64,000 nucleotides of DNA from Burkholderia ambifaria (lineage in GTDB: Bacteria > Pseudomonadota > Gammaproteobacteria > Burkholderiales > Burkholderiaceae), in contig NZ_LKPJ01000018.1 of NCBI RefSeq assembly GCF_001443045.1, positions 1 to 64,000 of the forward strand. Direction: 5' to 3'. Each line of letters starts with the position of its first letter. Positions within the stretch are counted from its first letter, which is position 1. Below are positions 28,301 through 37,263 of this stretch, piece by piece. The position numbers were made by a program, and so were the translations under genes. Below the pieces are notes generated by a model that was given only the letters and a program-made list of their open reading frames with translations, ran no database searches and had not been told where the DNA came from.

Positions 28301-29245
28301 GCGGCCGCCGGCCGCCTTGCCGATCGCGTGGATCGCCTGCTCGTACGACGCGTAGTAGCGCTGCGCGTCCTCTTCGGTCGTCGCCGCTTCGCCGAGCATG
28401 TCGTACGAGTAGCGGAAGCCGCGCGCTTCGTACTTGCGGCTGTTCGCGAGTGCTTCGGAAATCGTCTCGCCGGTGACGAACTGCTCGCCCATCAGGCGCA
28501 TCGCCATGTCGACGCCCTTGCGAATCAGCGGCTCGCCGCCGCGGCCGATCAGGCGCGTGAGTGCCGACGAAAGCCCCGCTTCGCTGTTGGTCGTCACGAG
28601 CTTGCCGGTGATCATCAGCCCCCAGGTCGCCGCGTTCACGAACAGCGACGGCGCGTGGCCGACGTGCGAGCGCCAGTCGCCCTTGCTGATCTTGTCGCGA
28701 ATCAGCGCATCGCGCGTCGCGCGATCGGGAATGCGCAGCAGCGCTTCGGCGAGACACATCAGCGCGACGCCTTCCTGGCTCGACAGCGAGAACTCGTGGA
28801 TCAGCCCTTCGACGCCGCCGCCCGAGTTCTTCTCGCGCAACGCCTCGACGAGCGCCGTCGCGAGCGTCTGCACGTCGGCCTGCAGGTTCGCCGGCAGGCG
28901 CGCCTGGCCCAGCAGGAACGGCACGCATTCCGGCTCGGGGCGGCGATACGCAGCCGTGATCGCCGCGCGCAGCACCGATTGCGGCTGCACGTTCTGCGCG
29001 AACTCGAGGAACGGATGCGGCGAATTGTCGTCGTCGCCATCTGTCGTCTGGCCGTCGGCGAGCTCCGTCACGCCGGTGCTTCCCGACAGCTCGGGCGGCA
29101 GCTGGCCGTGCTCGATCCGCTCGAGATACGCGAAGATCGCCTGCTTGATCAGCCAGTGGGGAGTGCGCTCGAGACGCGCGGCCGCGTCTTTCAGGCGCGA
29201 GCGGAGAAGGTCGTCGACTTTGACGCCGAGAGTCGTGCTTGCCAT
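25313..29245 (-). CDS. putA: Trifunctional PutA: proline dehydrogenase, P5C dehydrogenase, repressor
   Basis: The protein has 1310 residues. The N-terminal ribbon-helix-helix (about 1-47; TTLGVKVDDLLRSRLKDAA, RTPHWLIKQAIFAYLE) makes it a transcriptional repressor of the put genes. A proline dehydrogenase barrel follows (about 190-570; EAEDRLELSLDLLEAL-like and RLVKGAYWDTEIKRAQ), then an aldehyde dehydrogenase domain (about 650-1120; SPWNFPLAIFMGQ, GQRCSALRVLC with the catalytic Cys, FGGEGLSGTGPKAGG) and the C-terminal domain of long PutAs. It oxidises proline to glutamate at the inner membrane. ATG 29245 was chosen because the RHH begins there. Six GTTGCA motifs lie upstream. Confidence 0.96.
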   Translation of the reverse strand: MASTTLGVKVDDLLRSRLKDAAARLERTPHWLIKQAIFAYLERIEHGQLPPELSGSTGVTELADGQTTDGDDDNSPHPFLEFAQNVQPQSVLRAAITAAYRRPEPECVPFLLGQARLPANLQADVQTLATALVEALREKNSGGGVEGLIHEFSLSSQEGVALMCLAEALLRIPDRATRDALIRDKISKGDWRSHVGHAPSLFVNAATWGLMITGKLVTTNSEAGLSSALTRLIGRGGEPLIRKGVDMAMRLMGEQFVTGETISEALANSRKYEARGFRYSYDMLGEAATTEEDAQRYYASYEQAIHAIGKAAGGRGIYEGPGISIKLSALHARYSRSQQDRTMSELLPRVRALALLARRYDIGLNIDAEEADRLELSLDLLEALCFDPELAGWNGIGFVVQGYQKRCPFVIDYLIDLARRSRHRLMIRLVKGAYWDTEIKRAQVDGLEGYPVYTRKIYTDVSYLACAKKLLAAPDAVYPQFATHNAYTLAAIYHLAGQNYYPGQYEFQCLHGMGEPLYEEVTGRDKLNRPCRVYAPVGTHETLLAYLVRRLLENGANTSFVNRIADKTVSVKELVADPVDEASKVVPLGAPHAKIPLPRNLYGDERPNSMGLDLSNEHRLASLSSALLASAHHPWRAAPMLADDALADAPARDVRNPADQRDVVGTVSEATAEHVSAALAHAVAAAPIWQATPVDARADCLVRAADLLEAQMHTLMGLIVREAGKSLPNAIAEIREAVDFLRYYAAQIRDEFSNDTHRPLGPVVCISPWNFPLAIFMGQVAAALAAGNTVLAKPAEQTPLIAAQAVRLLREAGVPAGAVQLLPGTGETVGAALVADPRTRAVMFTGSTEVARLINKTLSARLDPDGKPIPLIAETGGQNAMIVDSSALAEQVVADVMQSSFDSAGQRCSALRVLCLQDDVADRTLTMLKGAMHELALGNPDRLSTDVGPVIDGEAKQTIDTHVVTMKDKGHTVTQLPSPEACAHGTFVPPTLIEIGSIDELKREVFGPVLHVVRYRRSQLDKLLEQIRATGYGLTLGIHTRIDETIAHVISNAHVGNIYVNRNVIGAVVGVQPFGGEGLSGTGPKAGGALYLQRLLATRPSGLPRSLAQTLIADGAVEGEQRGKPAAALTALRDWLIEQREPALAARCDGYLAQVPAGATAVLTGPTGERNTYTLGPRGTVLCVAATPGGARAQFAAVLATGNRALFAGAAGEALVAALPAALKAHAAVRKQADAPFDAVLFEGDSDELQTLVKDVAQRPGPIVSVQGASAGAFENGDAEDYALERLLTERSVSVNTAAAGGNANLMTIG

Positions 29246-29322
29246 GGTGGGTTCGTGCGCCGGTGCGAGCCCGGCAATGTGGTGTGAGAGGATGCGCGAA
29301 ATCCTACGGCACGCAATAAAAA

Positions 29323-29502
29323 GGTGCAACCTAATTACAAGATTGGTTGCACCCTCAGGTTAGTCAATATAATCAGCCACTTAGACGGTTGCAACCTAGG
29401 GGTTGCCCGTGGTCGACGGATCGGTGTTTTCCCTGATCGTGCCGATTCGGCTCGCGCGTGCAACCATCGGGGCCCAAGACGGAGAGAAAAAAGCGGGTTG
29501 CA
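29323..29502. promoter_or_regulatory. putA promoter with array of PutA-type operators
   Basis: GTTGCA, the core recognised by the E. coli PutA RHH domain, occurs six times, on both strands: 29325-29330, 29346-29351, 29388-29393, 29390-29395 (overlapping palindrome), 29459-29464 and 29497-29502. The first two form a perfect 9-bp inverted repeat (29323-29331 with 29345-29353). A candidate minus-strand promoter is TTGACT (29362-29367), a 17-base spacer and AATCTT (29339-29344), with one operator lying inside the spacer. Autorepression by PutA in the absence of proline is expected. Confidence 0.75.
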
Positions 29503-29597
29503 CTTGGCGGGCCGCTGGGTGCCGCAAGCAAGTGCGCAATGGGCCTGGCCAGCGGGGATCGTGCGATGCAGGCGGTGGGCGGTGGGCGGTGGGCAGC

Positions 29598-29730
29598 AGG
29601 CAGCGGACAGCGGGTAGCGGGTAGCGGGTAGCGGGTAGCGGGTAGCGGGTAGCGGGCAGCGGGCAGCGGGCAGCGGGCAGCGGGCAGCGGGCAGCGGGCA
29701 GCGGGCAGCGGGCAGCGGGCAACGGACAGC
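29598..29730. repeat. Heptanucleotide tandem repeat (about 19 units)
   Basis: Six perfect GGGTAGC units (29612-29653) are followed by nine perfect GGGCAGC units (29654-29716), with degenerate copies on both sides. The array is non-coding, between the 3' end of priA (stop at 29781) and the putA operator region. It creates overlapping low-complexity reading frames in all minus frames. Confidence 0.95.
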
Positions 29731-29780
29731 GGGCTCGACGTCGGGTTCCGTGTCGGGCCGCGACGCACGGCACGCGCCGC

Positions 29781-32042
29781 TCAGATATCCAGCGGATCGA
29801 CCTCGACGCTCCACCGCAGCACGCCCTTCAGCGCGCGCAGCTCCGGCTGCCATGCGCGCAACGCATGCTGCAGGGCCGCCCGCGACGCGCTTTCGAGCAG
29901 CAGCTGCGCGCGGTGGACGTTCGCGACCTTCACGATCGTCATCGGCACCGCGTCGTAGACGGTCACGCGATCGGCGCCCGGCAGCCCCGGCAACGCGGCC
30001 GCGGCCTGCAGCAGGAACGCAAGCGCCGCCTCGAGCGTGCGCCCTTCGGCACGCAGCAGCGCCTGGTAGACGAACGGCGGCAGGTGCGCATCGCGGCGCT
30101 CGCCGAGCGTCGAATTCGCGAAGCCGACGTAATCCTGCCGGCCGAGCGCGTGATACAGCGCGTGACGCGGATAACGCGTCTGCACGAGCACCTCGCCCGG
30201 CAGCCCGGCGCGTCCCGCGCGGCCGCTCACTTGCATCAGCTGCGCGAACAGCCGCTCGCTCGCGCGAAAATCGTGCGAGAACAGCGCGGTGTCCGCATTG
30301 AGCACGCCGACGAGCGACACGCGCTGGAAGTCGTGCCCCTTCGCGATCATCTGCGTACCGACCAGGATGTCGACTTCACCGGCGTGCACGTCCGAGAACA
30401 GGGCCTGGGCGCTGCCCTTGCGCCGCGTGCTGTCCGCGTCGATCCGCAGTATCCGTGCGCCCGGCACGGCCTCGGCGAGCGCCTCCTCGATGCGCTGCGT
30501 GCCGCGCCCGAGCGGCGCGATGTCGACGTTCCCGCATTCCGGACACGATCGCGGAATGCGCGCCTCCCAGCCGCAGTGATGGCACCGCAACGCATGCTCG
30601 GGCTTGTGCAGCACGACGTACGCACTGCAGCGCGGGCAGCCTGCGACCCAGCCGCATGCATCGCAGGCGAGCTGCGGCGCGTAACCGCGCCGGTTCAGGA
30701 ACACGAGGCTCTGTTCGCCGCGCTCGAGCCGCGCCTTCAGCGCCGCGACGAGCGGCCCCGACAGCCCGCCCATCGATGCGCGCCCGCGTCGCCGCTCCTC
30801 TTCGAGATCGATCAGCCGCACGGTGGGCAGCGTCGCGTCGGCCACCGCGCGGCGCGACAGCGTGAGCCGCGTGTAGCGCCCCTGCTCGGCCTGCCACCAG
30901 CTTTCGAGCGACGGCGTCGCCGAGCCGAGCACGACCGGAATGCCGAGATGCTTCGCGCGCCACACCGCGAGATCGCGCGCCGAATAGCGAAGCCCTTCCT
31001 GCTGCTTGTACGCAGGCTCGTGTTCCTCGTCGACGACGATCAGCGCGAGCGTCGGCAGCGACGCGAGCACCGCGAGCCGCGTGCCGAGCACGATCCGCGC
31101 TCGCCCCGTATGCGCGGCGAGCCAGTTGCGCGCACGCTCGCCTTCGGCAAGCCCGCTGTGCAGCGTGACGATCGCGTCGTCGGCGAGCGTGCCCGCGAAG
31201 CGTGCGCGAAACGCGGCCTCGAACTGCGGCGTCAGGTTGATTTCGGGTACGAGCACGAGCGCCTGCGCGTCGGGCCACGCATCGAGCAGCGCCGCGAGCG
31301 CATGCAGATAGACCTCGGTCTTGCCGCTGCCCGTCACGCCATGCAGCAGGAACGGCGCGAACCCCTGCGCGGCGCGGATCGCGTCGAGCGCCTCCGCCTG
31401 CTGGTCGGTGAGCGCCGGCGGCACAGCTCGTCCACTGGTTGTCGACAGGTTATCCACAGCTTTGGGCACAGGCGTATCGGCCCAGCTGATCTCGTCGATC
31501 GCGACCCAGCCGCGCGCCGCCCAGTCGTCGAGCGTGACGGCCGCCTTCGGATGCAACGCGCGCGCATCGGGCAACGTCAACGAATCGGTGTCGGCAAGTG
31601 CCTGCGCGAGCCGCCGCAGCGCGGCCCCGCGCGCGGGCAGTGCGGCGGGAAGCGCGGCGCGGCCGGCTTCGCTCAGCCGATAGCGCACCTCGGGCGCCAG
31701 CAGCCGCCCCCAGCGCTGCGCGTCGCGCAGCGCCTGCGGCAGCGCCGGCAGCGCGACTTCACCGCGACCGCGCTGATAATAGTCGGCCGCGAACGACACG
31801 AGCGCGAGCCAGTCCGGCGCCAGCGGCGGCAGTTCAGTACAGATTGCGTCGATCGCCCGCAACCGGGACGGCGGCACGTCGGTGTGAGTCGTTACTTCGC
31901 AAATCAGGCCGACGACCTGCCGCTTGCCGAACGGCACCTGGACGAGCGAGCCGGGCTCGGGGGCCGGCTGGATGTCGCAGCGGTAGTCGAACAGGGTGGC
32001 GAGCGGATGGTCGAGCGCGACACGCAGGTAGGTCTCGCCCAT
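29781..32042 (-). CDS. priA: Primosomal replication-restart helicase
   Basis: PriA is a 3'-5' helicase that reloads the replisome at collapsed forks. The protein has about 753 residues. An N-terminal 3'BD domain (TYLRVALDHPLATLFDYRC) is followed by Walker A GVTGSGKTE, the DEEH box in VVDEEHEPAYKQQEGLRYSARD, GSATPSLESW, a zinc module with paired cysteines (CDACGWVAGCPRCS, CHHCGW, CPECGN) and the helicase C motif QVSGRAGRAG. GTG (32045) and ATG (32042) are adjacent; the ATG has GGAG at better spacing. The gene includes a perfect DnaA-box sequence at 31450-31458 in its linker. Confidence 0.96.
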   Translation of the reverse strand: MGETYLRVALDHPLATLFDYRCDIQPAPEPGSLVQVPFGKRQVVGLICEVTTHTDVPPSRLRAIDAICTELPPLAPDWLALVSFAADYYQRGRGEVALPALPQALRDAQRWGRLLAPEVRYRLSEAGRAALPAALPARGAALRRLAQALADTDSLTLPDARALHPKAAVTLDDWAARGWVAIDEISWADTPVPKAVDNLSTTSGRAVPPALTDQQAEALDAIRAAQGFAPFLLHGVTGSGKTEVYLHALAALLDAWPDAQALVLVPEINLTPQFEAAFRARFAGTLADDAIVTLHSGLAEGERARNWLAAHTGRARIVLGTRLAVLASLPTLALIVVDEEHEPAYKQQEGLRYSARDLAVWRAKHLGIPVVLGSATPSLESWWQAEQGRYTRLTLSRRAVADATLPTVRLIDLEEERRRGRASMGGLSGPLVAALKARLERGEQSLVFLNRRGYAPQLACDACGWVAGCPRCSAYVVLHKPEHALRCHHCGWEARIPRSCPECGNVDIAPLGRGTQRIEEALAEAVPGARILRIDADSTRRKGSAQALFSDVHAGEVDILVGTQMIAKGHDFQRVSLVGVLNADTALFSHDFRASERLFAQLMQVSGRAGRAGLPGEVLVQTRYPRHALYHALGRQDYVGFANSTLGERRDAHLPPFVYQALLRAEGRTLEAALAFLLQAAAALPGLPGADRVTVYDAVPMTIVKVANVHRAQLLLESASRAALQHALRAWQPELRALKGVLRWSVEVDPLDI

Positions 32043-32183
32043 CACCGCGCTCCGGCGGCGACCCGGGCCGCGCGAACGGCTTGCTCCCGCGTCCGCGTCA
32101 AGGTGACGAACTTAAAGTAAAACTTCAGATTCGGCGCTAAGTTTTGGATTCGCATTAGGAATCGCCGTATACCCTGACCAGCC

Positions 32184-32192
32184 TGTGGATAA
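32184..32192 (-). promoter_or_regulatory. DnaA-box match upstream of priA
   Basis: TGTGGATAA is the exact reverse of the DnaA box TTATCCACA, about 140 bases before the priA start. A second exact match lies inside priA at 31450-31458. Whether DnaA controls priA here is untested. Confidence 0.45.
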
Positions 32193-32442
32193 CTTTGTTG
32201 AGAACTCGGCGTTCAACAGCCGCAAAGCGCGCGGGGCCGTGCTTTCCGCTGATTTTGCCCGCTGCTCACCGCGCCCCGCGGAGCCTTATTCCATAAGGCT
32301 GCTATTCAAATTCCCAGACCATAGCGAGACAATTCGACCGATACAGGGCTCTACCGCGCTGCAACGTGGAAAATGTGCATAAGTCAAGTCTTGACAAGCC
32401 ATGAATCGGCAACCGGTGCGGGATTGCGCCCTGTTTAGCGCC

Positions 32443-32483
32443 GACAGCGAAACGCTGTCATCCCGCAGTGCAGCATGACAGCG
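32443..32483. repeat. Three-arm alternating hairpin next to hemE stop
   Basis: GACAGCG (32443-32449), CGCTGTCAT (32453-32461) and ATGACAGCG (32475-32483) can pair in two exclusive ways: a 7-bp stem with an AAA triloop, or a 9-bp stem with a 13-base loop. It starts 7 bases past the hemE stop. No T-tract is present, so it is either a weak terminator, an mRNA 3'-end stabiliser or a REP-like element. Confidence 0.6.
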
Positions 32484-32490
32484 CTTGCGC

Positions 32491-33585
<1,095 letters not shown>

Positions 33586-33734
33586 GGTAGGAGCGACGAT
33601 GCGAAGGCAAAGCGGCATTTTACCGGAGCGCGGGCGCACGGCTGCGTATGCCGATGCGATGGCGGCCATATGACGCGCGCGATGGCTCCGTTATGATCGG
33701 ACGCTGATATCAACCCGAACGAAGGAGGAGACCG

Positions 33735-34544
33735 ATGAAGGCATTCGCCACGCTGGCCGCGCTCGCCGCCACCGCCACCATGCTTTGCTGCGCTGCCGCG
33801 CACGCGCAGATCGCCGCGCCCTCGACTGCCGCGGCCGCCGCCGGCTCGCGGCTCGACGACGTGCTCGCCCGCGGCACGCTGCGCGTGTGCACGACGGGCG
33901 ACTACAAGCCGTACTCGTACCACCGGACGGACGGACGCTTCGAGGGCATCGACATCGACATGGCCGAATCGCTCGCGAAATCGCTCGGCGTGAAGGCCGA
34001 CTTCGTGAAGACGAGCTGGTCGAACCTCACGAACGACTTCGTTGCGAAGTGCGACATCGCGGTGGGCGGCGTATCGACGACGCTCGAGCGCCAGAAGCGC
34101 GTGTTCTTCACGCAGCCGTACGTGGTCGACGGCAAGGCGCCGATCGTGCGCTGCGCGGACGCCGCAAAATACCAGACCATCGCGCAGATCGACCGCCCCG
34201 AGACCCGTGTGATCGTGAACCCGGGCGGCACCAACGAGCGCTTTGCGAAACAGTTCTTCACACATGCGAACCTGAGCGTCTATCCGGACAACGTGACGAT
34301 CTTCAAGCAGATCCTTGCGGGCAAGGCGGACGTGATGGTGACGGATGCGTCCGAGACGCTGCTGCAGCAAAAGCTGAATCCGGGCCTGTGCTCGGTGCAT
34401 CCGGACAAACCGTTCCAGTTCGGCGAAAAGGCGTACATGGTGCCGCGCGGCGACGTCGTGTTCCAGCAGTACGTCGACCAGTGGCTGCACCTCGCGCTGT
34501 CGACCGGCGAATACCAGGCGATCTCCGACAAATGGCTGAAGTAA
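33735..34544 (+). CDS. Periplasmic cyclohexadienyl dehydratase-like protein
   Basis: The protein has 269 residues with a signal peptide (1-24, ending AHA) and a family-3 binding-protein fold (RLDDVLARGTLRVCTTGDYK at 39-58, GIDIDMAESLAKSLG at 71-85). NPGGTNERFAKQFF at 162-175 includes E168, at the position of the Glu thought to be catalytic in PheC-type cyclohexadienyl dehydratases, which convert prephenate or arogenate to phenylpyruvate or phenylalanine. Similarity runs through DNVTIFKQILAGKADVMVTD and VDQWLHLA. It could still be an amino-acid binding protein without activity. It is transcribed divergently from hemE, with its own GGAGGAG ribosome site. Confidence 0.72.
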   Translation: MKAFATLAALAATATMLCCAAAHAQIAAPSTAAAAAGSRLDDVLARGTLRVCTTGDYKPYSYHRTDGRFEGIDIDMAESLAKSLGVKADFVKTSWSNLTNDFVAKCDIAVGGVSTTLERQKRVFFTQPYVVDGKAPIVRCADAAKYQTIAQIDRPETRVIVNPGGTNERFAKQFFTHANLSVYPDNVTIFKQILAGKADVMVTDASETLLQQKLNPGLCSVHPDKPFQFGEKAYMVPRGDVVFQQYVDQWLHLALSTGEYQAISDKWLK

Positions 34545-34940
34545 GCGAACTCGCGCACGGCAACGGCGGCCAATAACGGGCACGGACCCCGTTGCCGGCG
34601 AACGCGATGCGAACGGCGGTGGCCGACAACCGGCCGGCGCGCCGCAGTTACATATCGGCTCGGCGCGCGGCGGGGGCAAAATCGTGGAGATTGGCCGAAT
34701 GGCCGACTATTGCGCCCGCCGATCACGTTTCAAAATCTTTCCGACGAATGAATCGCCATGTGCGGTATCTGCCGCGCGATGCACATTCCGGCGTGTAAAT
34801 CGGCAATTCATCGGTGCCGATACGCATGAAAAACGCATTACGCGCATACGATGAAAACTCTGCGGAAAAGATAAGTAAATATGACCTTTTTCAGGACCCC
34901 GAAAACAGCAAAAAATCCCGGAAAGCCTTATCTGGCGGGC

Positions 34941-34965
34941 GTTACAACCTGAAACACTTTGTTAC
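34941..34965 (+). promoter_or_regulatory. Candidate OmpR-type triple direct repeat
   Basis: GTTAC (34941), GAAAC (34951) and GTTAC (34961) recur at exact 10-base steps, the phasing by which tandem OmpR/PhoB-family response regulators bind. They lie just upstream of the probable small RNA that ends at 35208. The regulator is not identified. Confidence 0.45.
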
Positions 34966-34994
34966 CGCGACGGGTCATTAATTCGCCCACAATG

Positions 34995-35208
34995 GCCTCA
35001 ACGGTTTCAACACGGATGCGGTCTCGTGTGCCAAGTGTGAGCGGACGCGAAGCGCTGCGAGCCAGTCGGTCACGTACCGAAGCCCTTCCGAGGGGCATCC
35101 CTGTTGGAGTCGTTTCCGGCTCCCCGCCGGACTCGGTTTCATCTTTGGTCTCCTCGCGCTAACCCCGTAGCGTGTGGTTTTTAGCGGGCTAATAAGCCCG
35201 CTTTTTTT
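34995..35208 (+). ncRNA. Probable structured small RNA
   Basis: This stretch of about 210 bases has no supported coding sequence but several closely spaced potential hairpins: CGGT/ACCG (around 35068-35080), GCCC/GGGGC (around 35083-35098), GGAGTCG/CGGCTCC (around 35107-35125) and CGCTA/TAGCG (around 35158-35172). A strong plus-strand terminator follows. The 5' end is only estimated, from the upstream repeat box and an AT-rich -10-like CATTAAT at about 34976. It matches no RNA family I can name. It may instead be a 3' UTR. Confidence 0.4.
35183..35208 (+). terminator. Rho-independent terminator, plus strand
   Basis: AGCGGGCT and AGCCCGCT form a perfect 8-bp stem around AATA, followed by T7. 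There is no T-tract on the other side, so it serves plus-strand transcription only. The nearest plus-strand gene ends 640 bases upstream. Confidence 0.92.
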
Positions 35209-35275
35209 CGTCCATCGAAAACGCAACGGCCCGAAGGCCGCCGCGCTTTTCCCGCCGCCGTGCCGTCCGCTCGTT

Positions 35276-37003
35276 TCAAGCGGTCTTCTGCACGTCGAGC
35301 TTCAGTTCGTCGATCATTCGCTCGCGCATCACGAACTTCTGCACCTTGCCCGTTACCGTCATCGGCAGCTCGTCGACGAAGCGGATGTAGCGCGGAATCT
35401 TGTAGTGCGCGATCTGGCCGCTGCAGAACGCGCGCACGTCGTCCTCGGTCATCTGCTCGTCCGCGCGCAGCACGATCCACGCACACAGCTCCTCGCCGTA
35501 TTTCGCATCGGGCACGCCGAACACCTGCGCGCTCTGAATCTTCGGATGCCTGAACAGGAATTCCTCGATCTCGCGCGGATACACGTTCTCGCCGCCGCGG
35601 ATCACCATGTCCTTGAGCCGGCCGACAATATTGCAGTAGCCATCCGCGTCGAGCGTCGCGAGGTCGCCCGTATGCATCCAGCCGTCGACCAGCACCTCGC
35701 GCGTTTTCGCATCGTCGTCCCAATAGCCGAGCATCACCGAATAGCCCTTCGTGCACAGCTCGCCCGTCGCGCCGACCGGCACGATATCGCCGCTCGGATC
35801 GACGATCTTCACTTCCAGGTGCGGCTGGATGCGCCCGACCGTCGTCGTGCGCTTCTCGAGCGGATCGTCGGTCGAACTCTGGAACGACACGGGGCTCGTC
35901 TCCGTCATCCCGTACGCGATCGTGATTTCCGACAGATGCATCTGCGACACCACGCGCTTCATCGTCTCGATCGGGCACGGCGAGCCGGCCATGATCCCGG
36001 TGCGCAGCGTCGACAGGTCGAATGTCGCGAACGCCGGATGATCGAGCTCGGCGATGAACATCGTCGGCACGCCGTGCAGCGCGGTGCAGCGTTCGTCGGC
36101 CACCGCCGCGAGCGTCGCGACCGGGTCGAACGCCTCGCCGGGGAACACCATCGCCGCCCCCTTGGACACGCATGCGAGCACGGCCAGCACCATCCCGAAG
36201 CAGTGATACAGCGGCACCGGGATGCACAGCGAGTCCTGCTCGCTGAAGCGCATCGCCATTGCGATCGAGCGCGCATTGTTGACGACGTTGCGGTGCGTGA
36301 GCGTCGCGCCCTTCGGGCTGCCGGTCGTGCCGCTGGTGAACTGGATATTGATCGGATCGGTAGCCGCAAGCGTCGCGCCGATCGCGTCGAGCCGCGCGAC
36401 ATCGAGCGTGTCCCGGCCGCGCGCCATCACGTCCGCGAAGCGGAACATGCCGGCCGGCGCGACCTCGCCCATCGATACGACCGTGCGCAGGCTCGGCACG
36501 CGCGCCGCATGCAGGTCGCCCGGCGTCGCGCTCGCGAGCTCCGGCGCGATGGTCTGTAGCATCTCGACGTACGCCGACGTCTTGAAGCGCTCGGCCGCGA
36601 TCACGGCCTTGCAGCCGACCTTGTTCAGCGCGTATTCGAGTTCCGCGAGCCGGTAGGCCGGGTTGATGTTGACGAGGACCGCGCCGATGCGCGCGGTCGC
36701 GAACTGCGTGAGCAGCCATTCGCTGCGGTTCGGCGACCAGATGCCGACGCAATCGCCCTTCGCGATCCCGAGCGCGGCCAGGCCCGCCGCGAGCACGTCG
36801 ACCTCGTGCGCGAACTCGCGCCAGCTCCAGCGCACCGGCTGTTCGCGGAACACGACGGCCGGACGATCGGGAAAGCGGCCGGCCGTGTCGAGCAGGAACC
36901 GGCTGATCGTCGCTTCGGATAGCGGCACGTCGGTCGCGCCGCGCACGTACGACAGTCCGTTTTCGGGCGCGATCAGCGCCCCCATGCCAAGGTCTGCTGC
37001 CAT
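35276..37003 (-). CDS. Acyl-CoA synthetase (AMP-binding, ACSF2/medium-chain type)
   Basis: The protein has 575 residues. Motifs in order are INIQFTSGTTGSPKGATLTH (P-loop, near 197), YGMTETSPVSF (near 345), GWMHTGDLATLDADGYCNIVGRLKDM (hinge) and PMTVTGKVQKFVMRE with the C-terminal lysine. The whole sequence resembles the ACSF2/FadD3-like ligases that act on fatty acids. GGAG precedes ATG 37003; a longer reading frame upstream was rejected. It is monocistronic, convergent with the small-RNA region. The exact acid is unknown. Confidence 0.9.
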   Translation of the reverse strand: MAADLGMGALIAPENGLSYVRGATDVPLSEATISRFLLDTAGRFPDRPAVVFREQPVRWSWREFAHEVDVLAAGLAALGIAKGDCVGIWSPNRSEWLLTQFATARIGAVLVNINPAYRLAELEYALNKVGCKAVIAAERFKTSAYVEMLQTIAPELASATPGDLHAARVPSLRTVVSMGEVAPAGMFRFADVMARGRDTLDVARLDAIGATLAATDPINIQFTSGTTGSPKGATLTHRNVVNNARSIAMAMRFSEQDSLCIPVPLYHCFGMVLAVLACVSKGAAMVFPGEAFDPVATLAAVADERCTALHGVPTMFIAELDHPAFATFDLSTLRTGIMAGSPCPIETMKRVVSQMHLSEITIAYGMTETSPVSFQSSTDDPLEKRTTTVGRIQPHLEVKIVDPSGDIVPVGATGELCTKGYSVMLGYWDDDAKTREVLVDGWMHTGDLATLDADGYCNIVGRLKDMVIRGGENVYPREIEEFLFRHPKIQSAQVFGVPDAKYGEELCAWIVLRADEQMTEDDVRAFCSGQIAHYKIPRYIRFVDELPMTVTGKVQKFVMRERMIDELKLDVQKTA

Positions 37004-37210
37004 CGATGTCTCCGTCCGTTTTTGTCTGATCGGCCCGGCACGCGGCTCACGCGCGCCTGCTCCGCCGCGATCGCGACGGGCGGCCTCTGCACGGATGATG
37101 CCGCGCTCCGCTGACGACACTCTGACATCAAATCACGGCGGCCGGATGAAATAGCACGACCGGACGATATGACCTGGCCCCCCGCAAAAAAACAGACGAA
37201 AACGACGAAC

Positions 37211-37238
37211 CAAAAAAAAGCAGCCCGAAGGCTGCTTT
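37211..37238 (-). terminator. Terminator of the atp operon
   Basis: On the minus strand GCAGCC and GGCTGC pair around a TTCG tetraloop (37220-37235), extended by three A-T pairs, with a run of eight T (A8 at 37212-37219 on plus). It lies 25 bases after the atpC stop. Confidence 0.93.
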
Positions 37239-37263
37239 CTTTCACGGGATACGCGCGCGCGGC

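Larger units (their letters stand above)
32043..32490. other. priA upstream / hemE downstream region
   Basis: This 448-base gap carries the priA promoter region (AT-rich 32100-32180), a DnaA-box match and a set of alternating hairpins next to hemE. The segment 32200-32400 shows no convincing coding sequence. Confidence 0.5.

Noticed and set aside
34826..34981. 51-codon AT-rich open frame (starts MKNALRAYDENSAEK)
   Set aside because: No ribosome site, unusual codons for this genome, and it overlaps the proposed operator box; kept only as a low-probability small protein.
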